Assembly (NCBI GenBank): GCA_030737875.1
Contig: CM060912.1
Coordinates: 882,097,199 to 882,161,198, forward strand
From: Allium sativum
Taxonomy: Eukaryota > Streptophyta > Magnoliopsida > Asparagales > Amaryllidaceae
Length of the DNA: 64,000 nucleotides
Direction: 5' to 3'
This document shows positions 34,602-47,387 of this stretch, piece by piece. Each line of letters starts with the position of its first letter. The stretch's first letter is position 1. The notes under the pieces were generated by a model, which was not told where the DNA came from, searched no databases, and saw only the letters and a program-made list of their open reading frames with translations. A program made the position numbers and the translations under genes.

Positions 34602-35984
34602 CTTCATTCTCTGGTCAAACAAACTTCTGCTGCTACTTCTTTTTTTCTACACAGTAAATCGAGATGTTTATAAATCGTCCAAAAATGGAATGAAATCATA
34701 TAAATATAGCATCTATATATTTGGATTCATAATGGTGTCCTCTTCGATTTCGTACTTGTTTCACCTAGCTTGAACCTGTTTCGTCCGTTGTGGTGTTTGT
34801 GTACGGCAGCTAGGGTTTGGATGTAGATGAAGTATAGACTTCAAGTGCTGATTTAAGTATGGTATTTGAGTAGAGTAGTGGATTTCGGTCTTGTGTGAAG
34901 TTCTTGGTGAAGTACAGTGGTAAATAGGGTGTCGCAATTTGCTGAGGGGAACTGTAGCTCCTGGAAAATGTTGTTTGAATGCGACAGAAATTGGGGCATC
35001 GAGATTAAGTTTAAGGGTTTACGGTTGAGGAAAATTCTATGAGATAAAGTATATGTTATTGGTTTGTGAAACGATGGAGTGCGGTGTGATTGAGATGGAT
35101 CCAAGAATTCGAAAATGGCACTGGAAAGGAGCAGCGTATTTCTGAGATCGGGGAAGAAGTAATCACAGGTGGGTCGGATTTTCATGAGGGATGTTGAGAC
35201 AAGTTATAAGGTTAAGCCTAATTCTAATTAAAAATAAATTCAATTTATTTTAATTTGTAATCTACGAATTTGTACAAGGTATAACTTCATCATACGTTAT
35301 CGTAATTGGGCAAAACAAGATCTGTTAGGATCGTATGGACGGTGGCTACACAATGTAACTAACTGGGGGTGGATTGGAGCTCGTTACAATTTATAGCGAA
35401 ATAAATTATCCGATCTGAATCGACGATAATTTATCGTTATTTAACAATAAATTACCAATGTGAGTAAAACTCACTAACTCTACTAGTTCATATTTTGATA
35501 ACGTATTTTTAGAACTGCTAAATGATGATTAATTGCTACGTGTTGACTGTTTTGTTGAACTGCTTATGTATTGGTTGAAATTATAGATAACGATATATAT
35601 ATATAAATCGTTAATCAAATATTGATTCTGTTTATCAAAATATTTCATAGTGAAATGAAGTTGATGCTAATTATATTGTTAAACATCGGTGATGCAGGAA
35701 AACAGGTTGGAGGGATCCAACTGGATTCCTCAAATATTTATAATGTTGTTCTTTTCATATATCGTAATATATGATGTGATATATAATCTGTGTTGATTAT
35801 GTGTGTTTGAAAGATGTCAATCATTGTTATTTGATATTTTAAATACCGTAAGAAATACTGGGATGTAGAAAAGGGGATTTTCAAAGTGTATTTGGAAAAT
35901 GAATTATTTATTAAAATCAATGGATTTTATATATATAAGGAAAAGAATTTTATAAAAGAAAATTATAAAATCAAAGAATTTTAG

Positions 35985-36415
35985 AAAAAGGAAATATTTG
36001 TAAAACGTTTACAAATAGAATTGAAAAGAAAATATTTGCAAAACACTTACAAATAGAATTGAAAAGGAAATATTTGCAAAACACTTACAAATAGAATTGA
36101 AAAGGAAATATTTGTAAAATATTTACAAATAGAATTGAAAAGAAAATATTTGTAAAACACTTACAAATAGAATTGAAAAGGAAATATTTGTAAAACATTT
36201 ACAAACAGAATTGAAAAGGAAATATTTGTAAAACATTTACAAATAGAATTGAAAAGAAAAAAAATTGAAAAACACTTAAAATAGAATTGAAAAGGAAATA
36301 TTTGTAAAACATTTACAAATAGAATTGGAAAGGAAATATTTGTAAAACATTTATAAATAGAATTGAAAAGGAAATATTTGTAGACCATTTACAAATAGAT
36401 TATAAATGGAAATAT
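35985..36415 (+). repeat. 39-bp hairpin minisatellite, about 11 units (element B 5' LTR)
   Basis: Units of about 38-40 bp read gaaaatatttgtaaaacatt then tacaaatagaattgaaaag. Each contains ATTTGTAAA-aca-TTTACAAAT, a 9-bp stem with a 3-base loop. Variants with ttgcaaaacactt keep part of the stem. One unit near 36255-36285 is degraded. The 3' LTR has the same array at about 43505-43915. Confidence 0.92.
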
Positions 36416-36599
36416 TTATTTAGAAAATAAATAGAGTTATAAAAGGACATACTTATTTATGAAATAAATAGAGTTATAAAAGGGATTTTTAAATGAGGTT
36501 TAAATGTTAGAAATAGAAAGGAGATTTCGTATGAATATTTCTATAAATAGAAGTACATATAGAATTGGGAAATGGAATATTATTTTAAAATACAAAATC

Positions 36600-37560
36600 A
36601 AAATTAATGGATTATATATTAGAGTTAATCGAAATAGAGTTAACTGATTAAAGTTAATTGAGTTAGAGTTAATCAATTAAAGTTAATCGAGTCAGAGTTA
36701 ATCGATTAAAGTTAATCGAGTTAGAGTTAATTGATTATAGTTAATCGATTAGAGTTAATTGAATATAGTTAATCGATTAGAGTTAATCCATTAGAGTTAA
36801 TCAATAGAGTTAATCGATTAGAGCTAATCAAAAAGAGTTAGTCGAATATAATTATTCGATTAGGGCTAATGGAATAGAGTTATTCGAAAAGGAGTTAATC
36901 GAATATGGTTTGTTCGAAAGGAGTAAATCGAATTAGTTATTCGAAAAGGAGTTAATCGAATAAGGTTTATTCGAAAGGAGTAAATCGAATTAGCTATTCG
37001 AAAGGAGTAAATCGAATTAGTTATTCGAAAGGAGTAAATCAAATCAATTATTCGAAAAGAGTTATCGAATATAGTTTATTCGAATAGAGTTAAAGGATTT
37101 AATGGAATATAGTTTATTCGAAAGGAGTTAATCGAATATAGTTTATTCAAACAGAGTTATCGAATATAGTTCATTCGAATAGAATTAAAGGAGAAATCGA
37201 ATATAGTTTATTCGAAAGGAGTTAATCCAGTATAGTTTATTCAAAAGGAGCTAATCTAATATAGTTTGTTCGAAAGGAGTTAATTGAATAGAGTTAATCT
37301 AATAGAGTTAATCGATTAGGCTTAATCAAATAGAGTTAATCCAATAGAGTTAATCGATTAAGGTTAATCAAATAGAGTTAATCTAGTAGAGTTAATAGGA
37401 TAGAGTTAATCAAATAGAGCTAATTCATAAGAGTTAATCGATTAGAGTTAATCGAATAGAGTTAATTGAATAGAGTTAATCGAATATGGCTATTCGAAGA
37501 GAGATTATCAAATATAGTTTATTCGAAGGAAAGAGTTATCGAATAGAGATTTATTCGAAA
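36600..37560 (+). repeat. gttaatcga/gttattcgaa degenerate satellite (element B 5' LTR)
   Basis: Nearly 1 kb is made of 10-30 bp units built from agagttaatcgatta, agagttaatcgaata and tatagtttattcgaaagg. Many contain TTAATCGATTAA, TTCGAA or CGAATA-tagtt-TATTCG palindromes. Unit order changes along the array from ATCGATTA-rich to TTCGAA-rich and back. It is repeated at about 44110-45030. Confidence 0.9.
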
Positions 37561-39519
37561 GAGAGTTACGTATGGAAGTTTGTTAAAGGTTTAAATGGTG
37601 AACCTTGTCTGTTTCGAAGTCAGAAATGTTGTTCAGTTAAGCTCTGAGAGGTAGTTATACCCCAACCGGATTGGCTTCGTTTTTATTTAAGGGATGGTTA
37701 AGGTTGGTTAAGGGAATCTAGTTAATAAGTGTAATGAGTTGAGTTAGCAAAGCGATGTTTTATTTAAATATCTGTTAAATCCAAATATAGGAGTTTGGAA
37801 ATGTTTTCCAAATAAGATTCATAAATGTTTTCTAATATAGAAAATAAGAGATGAGAATAAAAATGGAAATGTTTTCCAATGATTAATAATGTATATTTTC
37901 TAAATTTAGAAAATGAGGAATGTTGAATATATGGAAACAGAAAATGAAAAATAAATAAATTAATGATAAATTAATTTAAGAGATAAACGTTAAATGATGA
38001 TTGATCGATAGAATTTCCATCTGGAAATAATATCGTAGTTTGCACACATGTTTTTCTTTGATAGTTAACTCACCAACTATCGAAGTTTTTGACCATTTTT
38101 CCATCGTCAATACGGAGAGACCGGAATCAGATTCATTATCTGAAAACCACTCTGTATGGGCGTTAGCGTTGCGATCAAATATGATGAAGATAATTGAAGA
38201 CGGAGTTTGTGCAAGGATAGTTCTGTCAAATCCTAAGTAGAAATTGACTTAGACGGATTTACAGAATAGTGCCTTCGATTTTTCCAATCCCAGGATGACC
38301 AGTATCGAAGAATATCTGACATAGTATATTTAATAGATCATGTAAGTTGATCTCTTCAAATGTATGTACGTTTGGTGGCAGAGGAATTCGTTTCTCTTAG
38401 CTGTATACCCGTTGTGTTTTTTGGGAAATCAATTTGTGATTTGGCTGGTATGACGATGTGACATTCAAAGTGAATAATTGTGTGATCTGTCAGAGATAAG
38501 CGTGGCCTCTAGCCTCACAACCGGGAAATGACAAAAATCGGGCAGGCAGCATGGCTAAGTGGGTTTCTTCCAATTAGGTTGTATTTCCACCTGATCTAGA
38601 GTTTCATTTACTTCTTCAATCTATTTGATGTTGTCCCTTTCGGGAAACGGTTGCTGATCCCAGCCGTTGGTGATATACATTCGATTACACTCAACCGAAA
38701 TGAATGGTCGGTCATGTGTGGACGGGTTGCAAGATGTTCTTGTTGAACCCAATGTATTCCTCTCTAGAGGTACACTATCGGAAGGTGGTTCCATACCTTG
38801 TCATAGTTGGTAATCCATTATCCAATAAGTGCTCGCGGTTTTGATTGTATACTATATATGTAGAACGTGTGATGAAACCGTTTCTGCTAGATGATTATTT
38901 AGTTGTGGTCGATAGACATTAATATAATATTAAAAGAGTTTTGATATAAAGTTTATCGTTTCTTTAAAATGGATTTTGAAAGTTAAATCAAATGTTTTGG
39001 ATTCTCATAAGGGAAAAACCCGTTTCATTATACGGCGTGGTCTTATGAGATATCGTTTAATTGCTCAAACTGTTTTAAATAGTTTTACTCATACCGGTCC
39101 CATGGCTGACCCAGAGTTTATTTTATTTTGTTTCCCTAAACTCTTGGATGCCCAATTTTGTACGGGCAGTCAAGTAGTCAGGATTTTACAGATATACTAA
39201 GAGCTTGGAGCAGGAGGCTTCAGGATTATGTAGCTATTATTATTTCCGATGTATTCTAAGTGTTGTAATCTGATAATGTATTGTAAACATATACTAATTT
39301 TATTTCAAAGTTATGTATCTATTATATATTGTTCGCTCCGCTGTGAGATTCATGTTACTCTGATGATGTTGTATGTTCTTCTTCTATTCTATGTTTCTAT
39401 CTTATCTATTCTCACCCTCTAATTTCTTTCATGGACTATCTGGTATTTCCGATGCTTGATTAGTTGACATCGTTTTTGGTGTCGATAACCAGGATCGCGA
39501 AATCCCTGGGTCGTTACAG

Positions 39520-39530
39520 TGGTATCAGAG
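39520..39530 (+). other. Primer-binding site of element B
   Basis: tggtatcagag follows the 5' LTR end (..gttaca) by one base and matches the first 11 bases of the Tekay primer site; the next base differs (a instead of c). Confidence 0.85.
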
Positions 39531-41008
39531 AAAAGGTTAAGTGATTACCTTGGCTCTATGGCGTGACTCAATAGAGATGGGGTTAGCAATACAGTAGATT
39601 AAGTTGAGTGTGTGTGTATATATATATATAAATATATATATGAGCGCTTATTTGTTATTCAATATAAAATTGTTTTATATTATGGAGATATATCGGTTGA
39701 TTTGTTTATGGATTCGGGTCAATCAGTTTGATCCACTGAATCGGTAGGAGTTTCTAAACTCTCGAATACAATGAACCGACACTGTATGTATTGAAAAGAG
39801 GGTAAATGAAATAATTTTACCTAAAGTATATTTTGATATAAAGGTGAATATATATTGAAATTATTATATTTGATGTGTTGGTCACTATTATAATCGAATG
39901 AGATTATAATTGGAATGGTTATATAAATAGCCAATTAGAATTCATATTAGTGTAATATATGAAATCAGATGAATTAAATCTGCATTAAAATCAGAATTTG
40001 GAATTAAAATTCTGAAAACATGAAAAGTGTTTGTAAATGGAATTGAATTAAGTATAAGAGAATTTTAAAATCCTGGGAGATTTTAGAAATGTTTTCCAAG
40101 CATTGGGAATAGTATTTTGAAATATATTCCAAAATGGAAGTGCTTAAATATGGGTTTTGAAAAGTGATATAGTATTGAACTAACTTCGATTGCTGGAAAA
40201 TAAATTCTGATGATGAAGTCAACCATCATCGTTGTTCATTTTCGAGTTGTAAGTGATGGATTACTACCAAAGATTTTATTTTTGAAATTGTTTTGTGGAA
40301 AAGCAAGTTGTTTTGAATCCTGAAAAGGGATATCTGCTTTTAGAAAAGCTAAACTGTTTGAAATTCCCTGGGGAAGATTGTTTGAATTAAAACAAATTAA
40401 ATTAGAATTTGTAAAAGCAAATAGAAATAGAAATTGAACTGAAACCAGTTAAGTGGAAAATGAATTGAAATAGAAAATATCGAATTAGATTGGATTAGAG
40501 ATAATCCGAAATGGATTTGGATTGGTAAGTTAAGAGTTGAAATTAAAAATGGAATCTGAGTTAAGAAAAGAATTTGGCTTGGGTATAACCGAATAAATGG
40601 GATGACATTGGTATATGCAAAATTGGTAACACATGGAAAGGATATATTGATATGCCCGACAAAAAGGTACCAGTTTATATTATATATGGGTTTGATATTT
40701 GATGAGCTGAATTAGCAAGCCGCTTGGCTGTTTGATTTTCTTTTGGGTTGGAGAAGGCCAAGAGAGGCGAGTTGTAGTTGTACCGATCGACCAGCACAAA
40801 GGAGGTGCTGGCGAAATTTTTTGAAAATTAAGGGTGTTAGAAAATTTTCAGGATTTTTGAAAATTTTCATTGATAAGAATTAATTAATATTTTAATTGAA
40901 GTTTATTTGTTCAGTTGAAACTGAAATTTAAGAAGTAAACAAATAATTTTTAACCAAGTTAATAGGTTTAGTTTTCTACCTTAGCAATTTCGAGGACGAA
41001 ATTATTTT

Positions 41009-41020
41009 AAGGGGGGAGAA
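41009..41020 (+). other. Polypurine tract of element B
   Basis: aaggggggagaa lies directly before the 3' LTR start TGTAATGTTCCG; it differs from the Tekay tract mainly by G for T in the middle. Confidence 0.9.
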
Positions 41021-43504
41021 TGTAATGTTCCGTATTTTTACAGTATAATAAATAATTTATTGTATTATTTAAATAGTGTTTAGAGATTTAAATGGTCGTT
41101 TAATTAAATAATATTGAATATTTAATTAATATTTAATTAATATAAATAATAGAATAATATATATGTTTCCGGAATAATCGAAAATAACAAAATTCACAAT
41201 ATTTTGTGAATTTGACAAATTAGAATATATAATTCAGTTTAGAGTTGAATTATATTAACGAATATATTATATAAATGAAGTTTGAACGTATAATTATATT
41301 ATAATTATAATCGAGCTCGAATTGGCGTTGCAGTTCGTAATTTGGTGATTCGAAGTTCAATTTGATATACAGAATCTGTTTTAAATCGGATTTCTGTGAA
41401 ACAAGGAACGTTCGGAGCTGGTGAAGTATATTTTTCTAATGGAAGAGAAAAATCGAGATTTCGTCGTGTTGATTTTGAGTTATGTCCAAATCAAATTTCA
41501 GAAAAGTCGCTATGGAATTCATATATAATTTATAACTATATATAAAAAGGAATTTCATTATAAATCGAATATCGGTTTAATTGGGATTTGGAATATCGAG
41601 TTAGAAATTCATATACGAATATTCTGGAGCTGTATGGTATTCTATCATGAAGATATACGATAATATTTATTTTTAAATATTTAATTTAATTATTTTTAAA
41701 CATATTTATATATTTAAATGGGTTATTTGGAGCTTTAAAAATAGTCAGTTTTGCAAACGAACTCCGTTTTCGACAAACTAATTTTGTTGGATCCGCAATA
41801 TTAAATTATTGAGAGATTTCAATTTTCGTGATTTTTGAAGTCAGTATGTGGTCGTGGGAGATTTTAATGTGAAAAATAATCAGTATTTTGACGGTCAAAA
41901 ATACGTTATGTGATTAAACAAAGTCGGAATTCGACGAAACAAGTTTCGTTGGGTTCATAATGTCGAACTATAACTGCATTCCAATTTTCATGATTTTTGG
42001 GTATTTTATGTGGTCGTACGAATTTTTAAAGAGTAAATGCATATAGAGACTGATTAAAATAGAATAAAATAATGAATATAAAATTATTTAAATCTTCCTA
42101 TATATACCGCTTAACATTTCGTAACCCTAACTTCATTCTCTGGTCAAACAAACTTCTACCGCTACTTCTTTTTTTTTCTACACAGTAAATCGAGATGTTT
42201 ATAAATCATCCAAAAATGGAATGAAATCATATAAATCATAGCGTGTATATATTTGGATTCATAATGGTTCATACTTGTTTCACCTAGTTTGAACCTGTTT
42301 CGTCCGCTGTGATGTTTGTGTAAGGCAGCTAGGGTTCGGATATAGATGAAGTATAGACTTCAAGCATTGATTTAAGTATAGTATTTGAGTTGAGTATTGG
42401 ATTTCGATCTTGTGTGAAGTTCTTTGTGAAGTACGGTGGTAATAGGGTGTCATGATTTGCTGAGGGGAACTATAGCTCCTGGAAAATGTTGTTCGAACGC
42501 GACAGAAATTGGGGCATCGAGATCAACTTTGAGGGTTTGCGGTTGAGGAGAATTCGATGAGATGAAGTATGGTGTTATAGGTTTGTGAAACGATGGAGTG
42601 CGGTGTGATTGAGATGGATCCAAGAATTCAAAAATGGCACTAGAAAAGAGCAGCATATTTCTGAGATCGAGGAAGAAGGAATCATGGGTGGGTCCGGTTT
42701 TCAAGAGGGATGTTGGGCCAAGTTATAAGGTTAAGCCTAATTCTAATTAAAAGGAAATTCAATTTATTTTAATTTATTATGTACAAACTTGTATAAGGTA
42801 TAACTTTATCATACTTTATCAGAATTAGGCAAAACAAGATCCATTAGGATCGTATGGACAGTGTCTACACAATGGAACTGACTTGGAGTGGATTGGAGCT
42901 CGTTACAATTTATAGCAAAATAAATTATTCGATCTGATTCGATGATAATTTATCGTTATTTAACGATAAATTACCAATGTGAGTAAAACTCACCAACTCT
43001 GCCAGTTCATATTTTTATAACATATTTTTAGAACTGCTAAATGATGATTTATTGCTGTGTGTTGACTGTATGATTGAATTCCTTATGTATTGGTTGAAAT
43101 TATAGACAACGATATATATATATATATATATCGTTAAACAAATATCGATTCTGTTTATCAGAATATTTCATGGTGAAATGAAGTTGATGTTAATTATATT
43201 GTTTAACATCGGTGATGCAGGAAAACAGGTTGGAGGGATCCAACTGGATTCCTCAAATATTTATAATACTGTTCTTTTCATATATTGTAATATATGATGT
43301 GATATATAATCTGTGTTGATTATGTGTGTTTGAATGATGTCATTCATTATTATTTGATATTTTAAATGCCATAAGAAATACTAGGGGGTAGAAAAGGGGA
43401 TTTTCAAATTGTATTTTGAAAATAAATTATTTATATAAAATCAATAGAAAAAGGAAAAGAATTTTATAAAAGAAAATTATAAAATCAAAGAATTTTAGAA
43501 AAAG

Positions 43505-43915
43505 CAAATATTTGTAAAACATTTACAAATAGAATTGAAAAGAAAATATTTGTAAAACACTTACAAATAGAATTGAAAAGGAAGTATTTGTAAAACACTT
43601 ACAAATAGAATTGAAAAGGAAATATTTGTAAAACACTTACAAGGAGAATTGAAAAGGAAATATTTGTAAAACACTTACAAACAGAATTGAAAAGGAAATA
43701 TTTGTAAAACATTTACAAATAGAATTGAAAAGAAAATATTTGTAAAACACTTACAAACAGAATTGAAAAGGAAATATTTGTAAAACACTTACAAATAGAA
43801 TTGAAAAGGAAATGTTTGTAGAACATTCACAAATAGAATAGGAAAGGAAATATTTGTCGAACATTTACAATTAGAATTGAAAGGAAATATTTGTAAAACA
43901 TTTACAAATAGATTA
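43505..43915 (+). repeat. 39-bp hairpin minisatellite (element B 3' LTR)
   Basis: About 11 units match the 35985-36415 array, with the ATTTGTAAA/TTTACAAAT stem mostly kept. The variant order differs from the 5' LTR array, showing that units have been gained or shuffled since insertion. Confidence 0.9.
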
Positions 43916-44109
43916 TAAATGGAAATATTTATTTAGAAAATAAATAGAGTTATAAAAGGATATATTTATTTATGAAATAAATAGAGTTATAAAAGGGAAT
44001 TTTAAATGAGGTTTAAGTGTTAGAAATAGAAAGGATATTTCATATGAACAATTCTATAAATAGAAGTATATATAGAATTTAGAAATGGAATATTATTTTA
44101 AAATACGAA

Positions 44110-45030
44110 ATCAAACTTAATGGATTATATATTAGAGTTAATCAAAATAGAGTTAATCGATTAAAGTTAATCGAGTTAGAGTTAATCAATTAAAGTTAAT
44201 CGAGTTAGTGTCAATCGATTAAAGTTAATCAATTAGAGTTAATTGAATAGAGTTAATAGATTAGAGTTAATCGATTAGAGTTAATTAATAGAGTTAATTG
44301 ATTAGAGTTAATCAAATAGAGTTAGTCGAATATAGTTATTCGAATAGGGCTAATCGAATAGAGTTATTCGAAAAGGAGTTAATCGAATATGGTGTATTAA
44401 AAAGGAGTAAATCGAATATGGTTTATTCAAAAGGAGTAAATCGAAGTAGTTATTCAAAAGGAGTCAATCGAATTAGTTATTCGAAAGGAGTAAATCAAAT
44501 TAGTTATTTCAAAAGAGTTATCGAAAATAGTTTGTTCGAATAGAGTTAAAGGCGTTAATCGAATATAGTTTATCCGAAAGGAGTTAATCGAATATAGTTT
44601 ATTCGAAAAAGGTTATCGAATATAGTTTATTCGAATAGAGTTAAAGGAGTTAATCGAATATAGTTTATTCGAAAGGAGTTAATCGAATATAGTCTGTTCG
44701 AAAGGAGTTAACTGAATAGAGTTAATCCAATAGAGTTAATCGATTAAGGTTAATCAAACAGAGTTAATCCAATAGAGTTAATCGATTAGGGTTAATCAAA
44801 TAGAGTTAATCAATAGAGTTAATCGAATAGGGTTAATCAAATAGAGTTAATCTAATAGAGTTAATAGGATAGAGTTAATTAAATAGAGCTAATTGATAAG
44901 AGTTAATCGATTAGAGTTAATCGAATAGAGTTATTTGAATAGAGTTAATCGAATATGGCTATTCGAAGAGAGATTATCGAATATAGTTTATTCGAAGGAA
45001 AGAGTTATCGAATAGAGATTTATTCGAAAG
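44110..45030 (+). repeat. gttaatcga/gttattcgaa satellite (element B 3' LTR)
   Basis: It is the counterpart of 36600-37560. It starts with ATCGATTA-type units, passes through ttattcgaaaggagttaatc units and returns to agagttaatcgaatagag. Confidence 0.9.
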
Positions 45031-47373
45031 AGAGTTATGTACGGAAGTTTGTTAAAGGTTTAGAAGGTGAACCTTGTCTGTTTCAAAGTTTGAAATGTTG
45101 TTCATTTAAGGTCTGAGAGGTAGTTATACCCCAACTTGATTGGCTTTGTTTTTAACTAAGAGGCGGTTAAGGTTCGGTAGTGAAGGTTGGTTAAGGGAAT
45201 CTAGTTAATAAGTGTAATGAGTTGAGTTAGCATAGTGATGTTTTATTTAAACATTTGTTAAATCCAAATATAGGAGTTTGGATGTTTTCCAAATAAGAAT
45301 CATAAATGTTTTCTAATATAGAAAATAAGAGATGAGAATAAAAATGGAAATGTTTTCCAATGATTAATAACGTATATTTTCTAAATATAAATAATGAATG
45401 TTGAATATATGGAAACAGAAAATGAAAAATAAATAAATTAATGATAAATTAATTTAAGAGATAAACGTTAAATGATGATTGATCGATAGAATTTCCATCT
45501 GGAAATAATATCGTAGTTTGCACACATGTTTTTCTTTGATAGTTAACTCACCGACTATCGAAGTTTTTGACCATTTTTGCGTCGTCAATACAGAGAGACC
45601 GGAATCAGATTCAATATCTAAAAACCACTATGTATGGGCGTTAGCGTTGCGATCAAATATGATGAAGATAATTGAAGACGGAGTTTGTGTAAGGATCGTT
45701 CTGTCAAATCCTAGGTAGAAATTGACTAAGATGGATTCACAGAATAGTGCCTTCGGTTTGTCCAGTCCTAGGACGACCAGTATGGAGGAATGTCTGACAG
45801 AGTATATTTAATAGATCACGTAAGTTGATCTCTTCAAACTTATGTATGTTTGGTGGCAGAGGAATTCGTTTCTCTTAGCTGTATACCCGTTGTATTTTTG
45901 GGGAATCAATTTGTGATTTGGTGAGTATGACGATGTGACATTCAAAGTGAATAAATGTGTGGTCTGTCAGAGATAAGCGTGGCCTCTAGACTCACAACCG
46001 GGAAATGACAAAAATCGGGCCGGCAGCATGGCTAAGTGGGTTACTCCCAATTAGGGTGTATTATCACCTGATCTAGAGTTTCATTTACATTTTTAATCTA
46101 TTCGATGTTGTTCCATTCGAGAAACAGTTGTTGATCCCAACAGTTGGTGATATACATTCGATACACTCAAGCGAAATGAGTGGTCGGTCATGTGTGGCTC
46201 GGTTGCAAGATGTTCTTGCTGTACCCAGTGTATTCCTCTCTGGAGGTACACTATTGGAAGGTGGTTCCATACCTTGTCATAGTTGGTAATCCATTATCCA
46301 ATAAGTGCTGGCGGTTTTGATTGTATACTATATATGTAGAACATGAGATGAAAGTGTTTCTGCTAGATGATTATTTAGTTGTGGTCGATAGACATTAATA
46401 TAATATCAAAATAGTTTTGATATAAAGTTTATCGTTTCTTTCAAAAGGATTTTAAAAGATAAATCAAATGTTTGGATTCTCATAAGGGAAAAACCGTTCC
46501 GTTATATGGCGTGGTCTTATGAGATATCGTTTAATTTCTCAAACTGTTTTAAATGGTTTTACTCATACCAGTCCCATGACTGACCCAGAGTTTATTTTGT
46601 TTTGTTTCCCTAAACTCTTGGGTGCCCAATTTTGTACAGGCGGTCTAGTAGTCAGGATTTTACAGATATACTGAGAGCTTGGAGCAGGAGGCTTCAGGAT
46701 TATGTAGCTATTGTTATTTCCGTTGTATTGTAAGTGTTGTACTCTGATAATGTATTATATACATATACTGATTTTATTTCAAAGTTATGTATCTATTATA
46801 TTTTGTTCACTCCACTGTGAGATTCATGTTACTCTGATGATGTTGTGTGTTCTTCTTCTTCTTCTTCTATTCCAGGTTTCTATCTTATTTATTCTCACCC
46901 TCTAATTTCTTTCATGGACTATCCGGTATTTATGATGCTTTATTAGTCGACATCGTGTTTGGTGTCGATAACCAGGATTGCGAAATCCCCGGGTCATTAC
47001 AGGATTACATTTTTACCCTTACACCGTTTAAAACACTGTAGTCTATACAGTACTGTATACCCATCCTAACATGGATGACATCAGAGGGCACTCCATAGGT
47101 ACGATACAAATCAAAATCGCAGGGAGCTTGATAAGATAATATGATAAGGCACACGAGGAAAACCCATGGTAGGATTCTACCGAATTACGGCACCCGAGTC
47201 AGTGGTAACACATAGCAACCACTATCGCCCACCTCGAACAACACTCCCATAGTCAAAAGGGGATCCCCCAAATCAATCACATAGTAATAGAGATGGTATT
47301 GAAGAAGTGTGTTTGATCAGAGGTGCTACCTCACTTAACCCGAGCATGGCTCCTGTTTTAGTCATTTTAATTA

Positions 47374-47387
47374 TGACCCGAAGGTCA
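47374..47387 (-). other. Conserved C(UUCG)G-type hairpin in LTR D
   Basis: The minus strand reads TGACC-TTCG-GGTCA, a 5-bp stem closing a UUCG tetraloop, which is an exceptionally stable RNA loop when closed by C-G. It lies in a 46-base stretch matching LTR E with a single mismatch (E copy at 59579-59592). Confidence 0.65.

Larger units (their letters stand above)
33507..39518 (+). repeat. 5' LTR of element B (6012 bp)
   Basis: It begins TGTAATGTCCCGTATTTT and ends CCCTGGGTCGTTACA. It holds a TATA box (34572), AACCCTAA (34594-34601), a hairpin minisatellite (about 35985-36415), and about 1 kb of gttaatcga repeats (36600-37560). A 110-codon antisense frame at 34853-35185 is broken in the 3' LTR, so it is not taken as a gene. 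Confidence 0.93.
39519..41020 (+). other. Internal region of element B (1502 bp, non-coding)
   Basis: It starts with the primer site tggtatcagag (39520-39530) and ends with a purine tract. All frames are broken. It contains a gt/ta microsatellite at about 39608-39640 and a CCAGCAC-N7-GTGCTGG hairpin at about 40791-40811. The stretch ttcgaggacgaaattatttt lies just before the purine tract. No known protein motif is visible. Confidence 0.88.
33507..47001 (+). mobile_element. Giant-LTR non-autonomous retrotransposon B
   Basis: This 13.5 kb element is flanked by a perfect 5-bp duplication, ggatt (33502-33506 and 47002-47006). Two LTRs of about 6.0 kb enclose 1502 bp of internal DNA with a primer site and purine tract but no gag-pol motif. 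In sampled stretches the LTRs differ by several to about ten percent, so it is clearly older than the Tekay insertion. It belongs to the same class as element A but is a different family. Confidence 0.93.
41021..47001 (+). repeat. 3' LTR of element B (5981 bp)
   Basis: It aligns along its length with 33507-39518, with many substitutions and small indels. It ends CCCCGGGTCATTACA followed by ggatt. It holds a second hairpin array (about 43505-43915) and gttaatcga satellite (about 44110-45030), with different unit counts from the 5' LTR. Confidence 0.93.

Noticed and set aside
34853..35185. 110-codon antisense ORF in element B leader
   Set aside because: The matching frame in the 3' LTR (42450-42704) is shortened by changes, and the protein resembles nothing known.
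36161..36388. 75-codon minus-strand ORF rich in Phe and Ile
   Set aside because: Translation of the 39-bp hairpin minisatellite.
44298..44543. 81-codon ORF rich in repeated YSKGVNR
   Set aside because: Translation of the gttaatcga/ttattcgaa satellite; not protein-like.
47314..47323. Left terminus of LTR D by a target duplication matching aaaac (52012-52016)
   Set aside because: The nearest candidate, a tgtagtc preceded by aacac near here, mismatches the duplication and the LTR end consensus; the boundary was left open.
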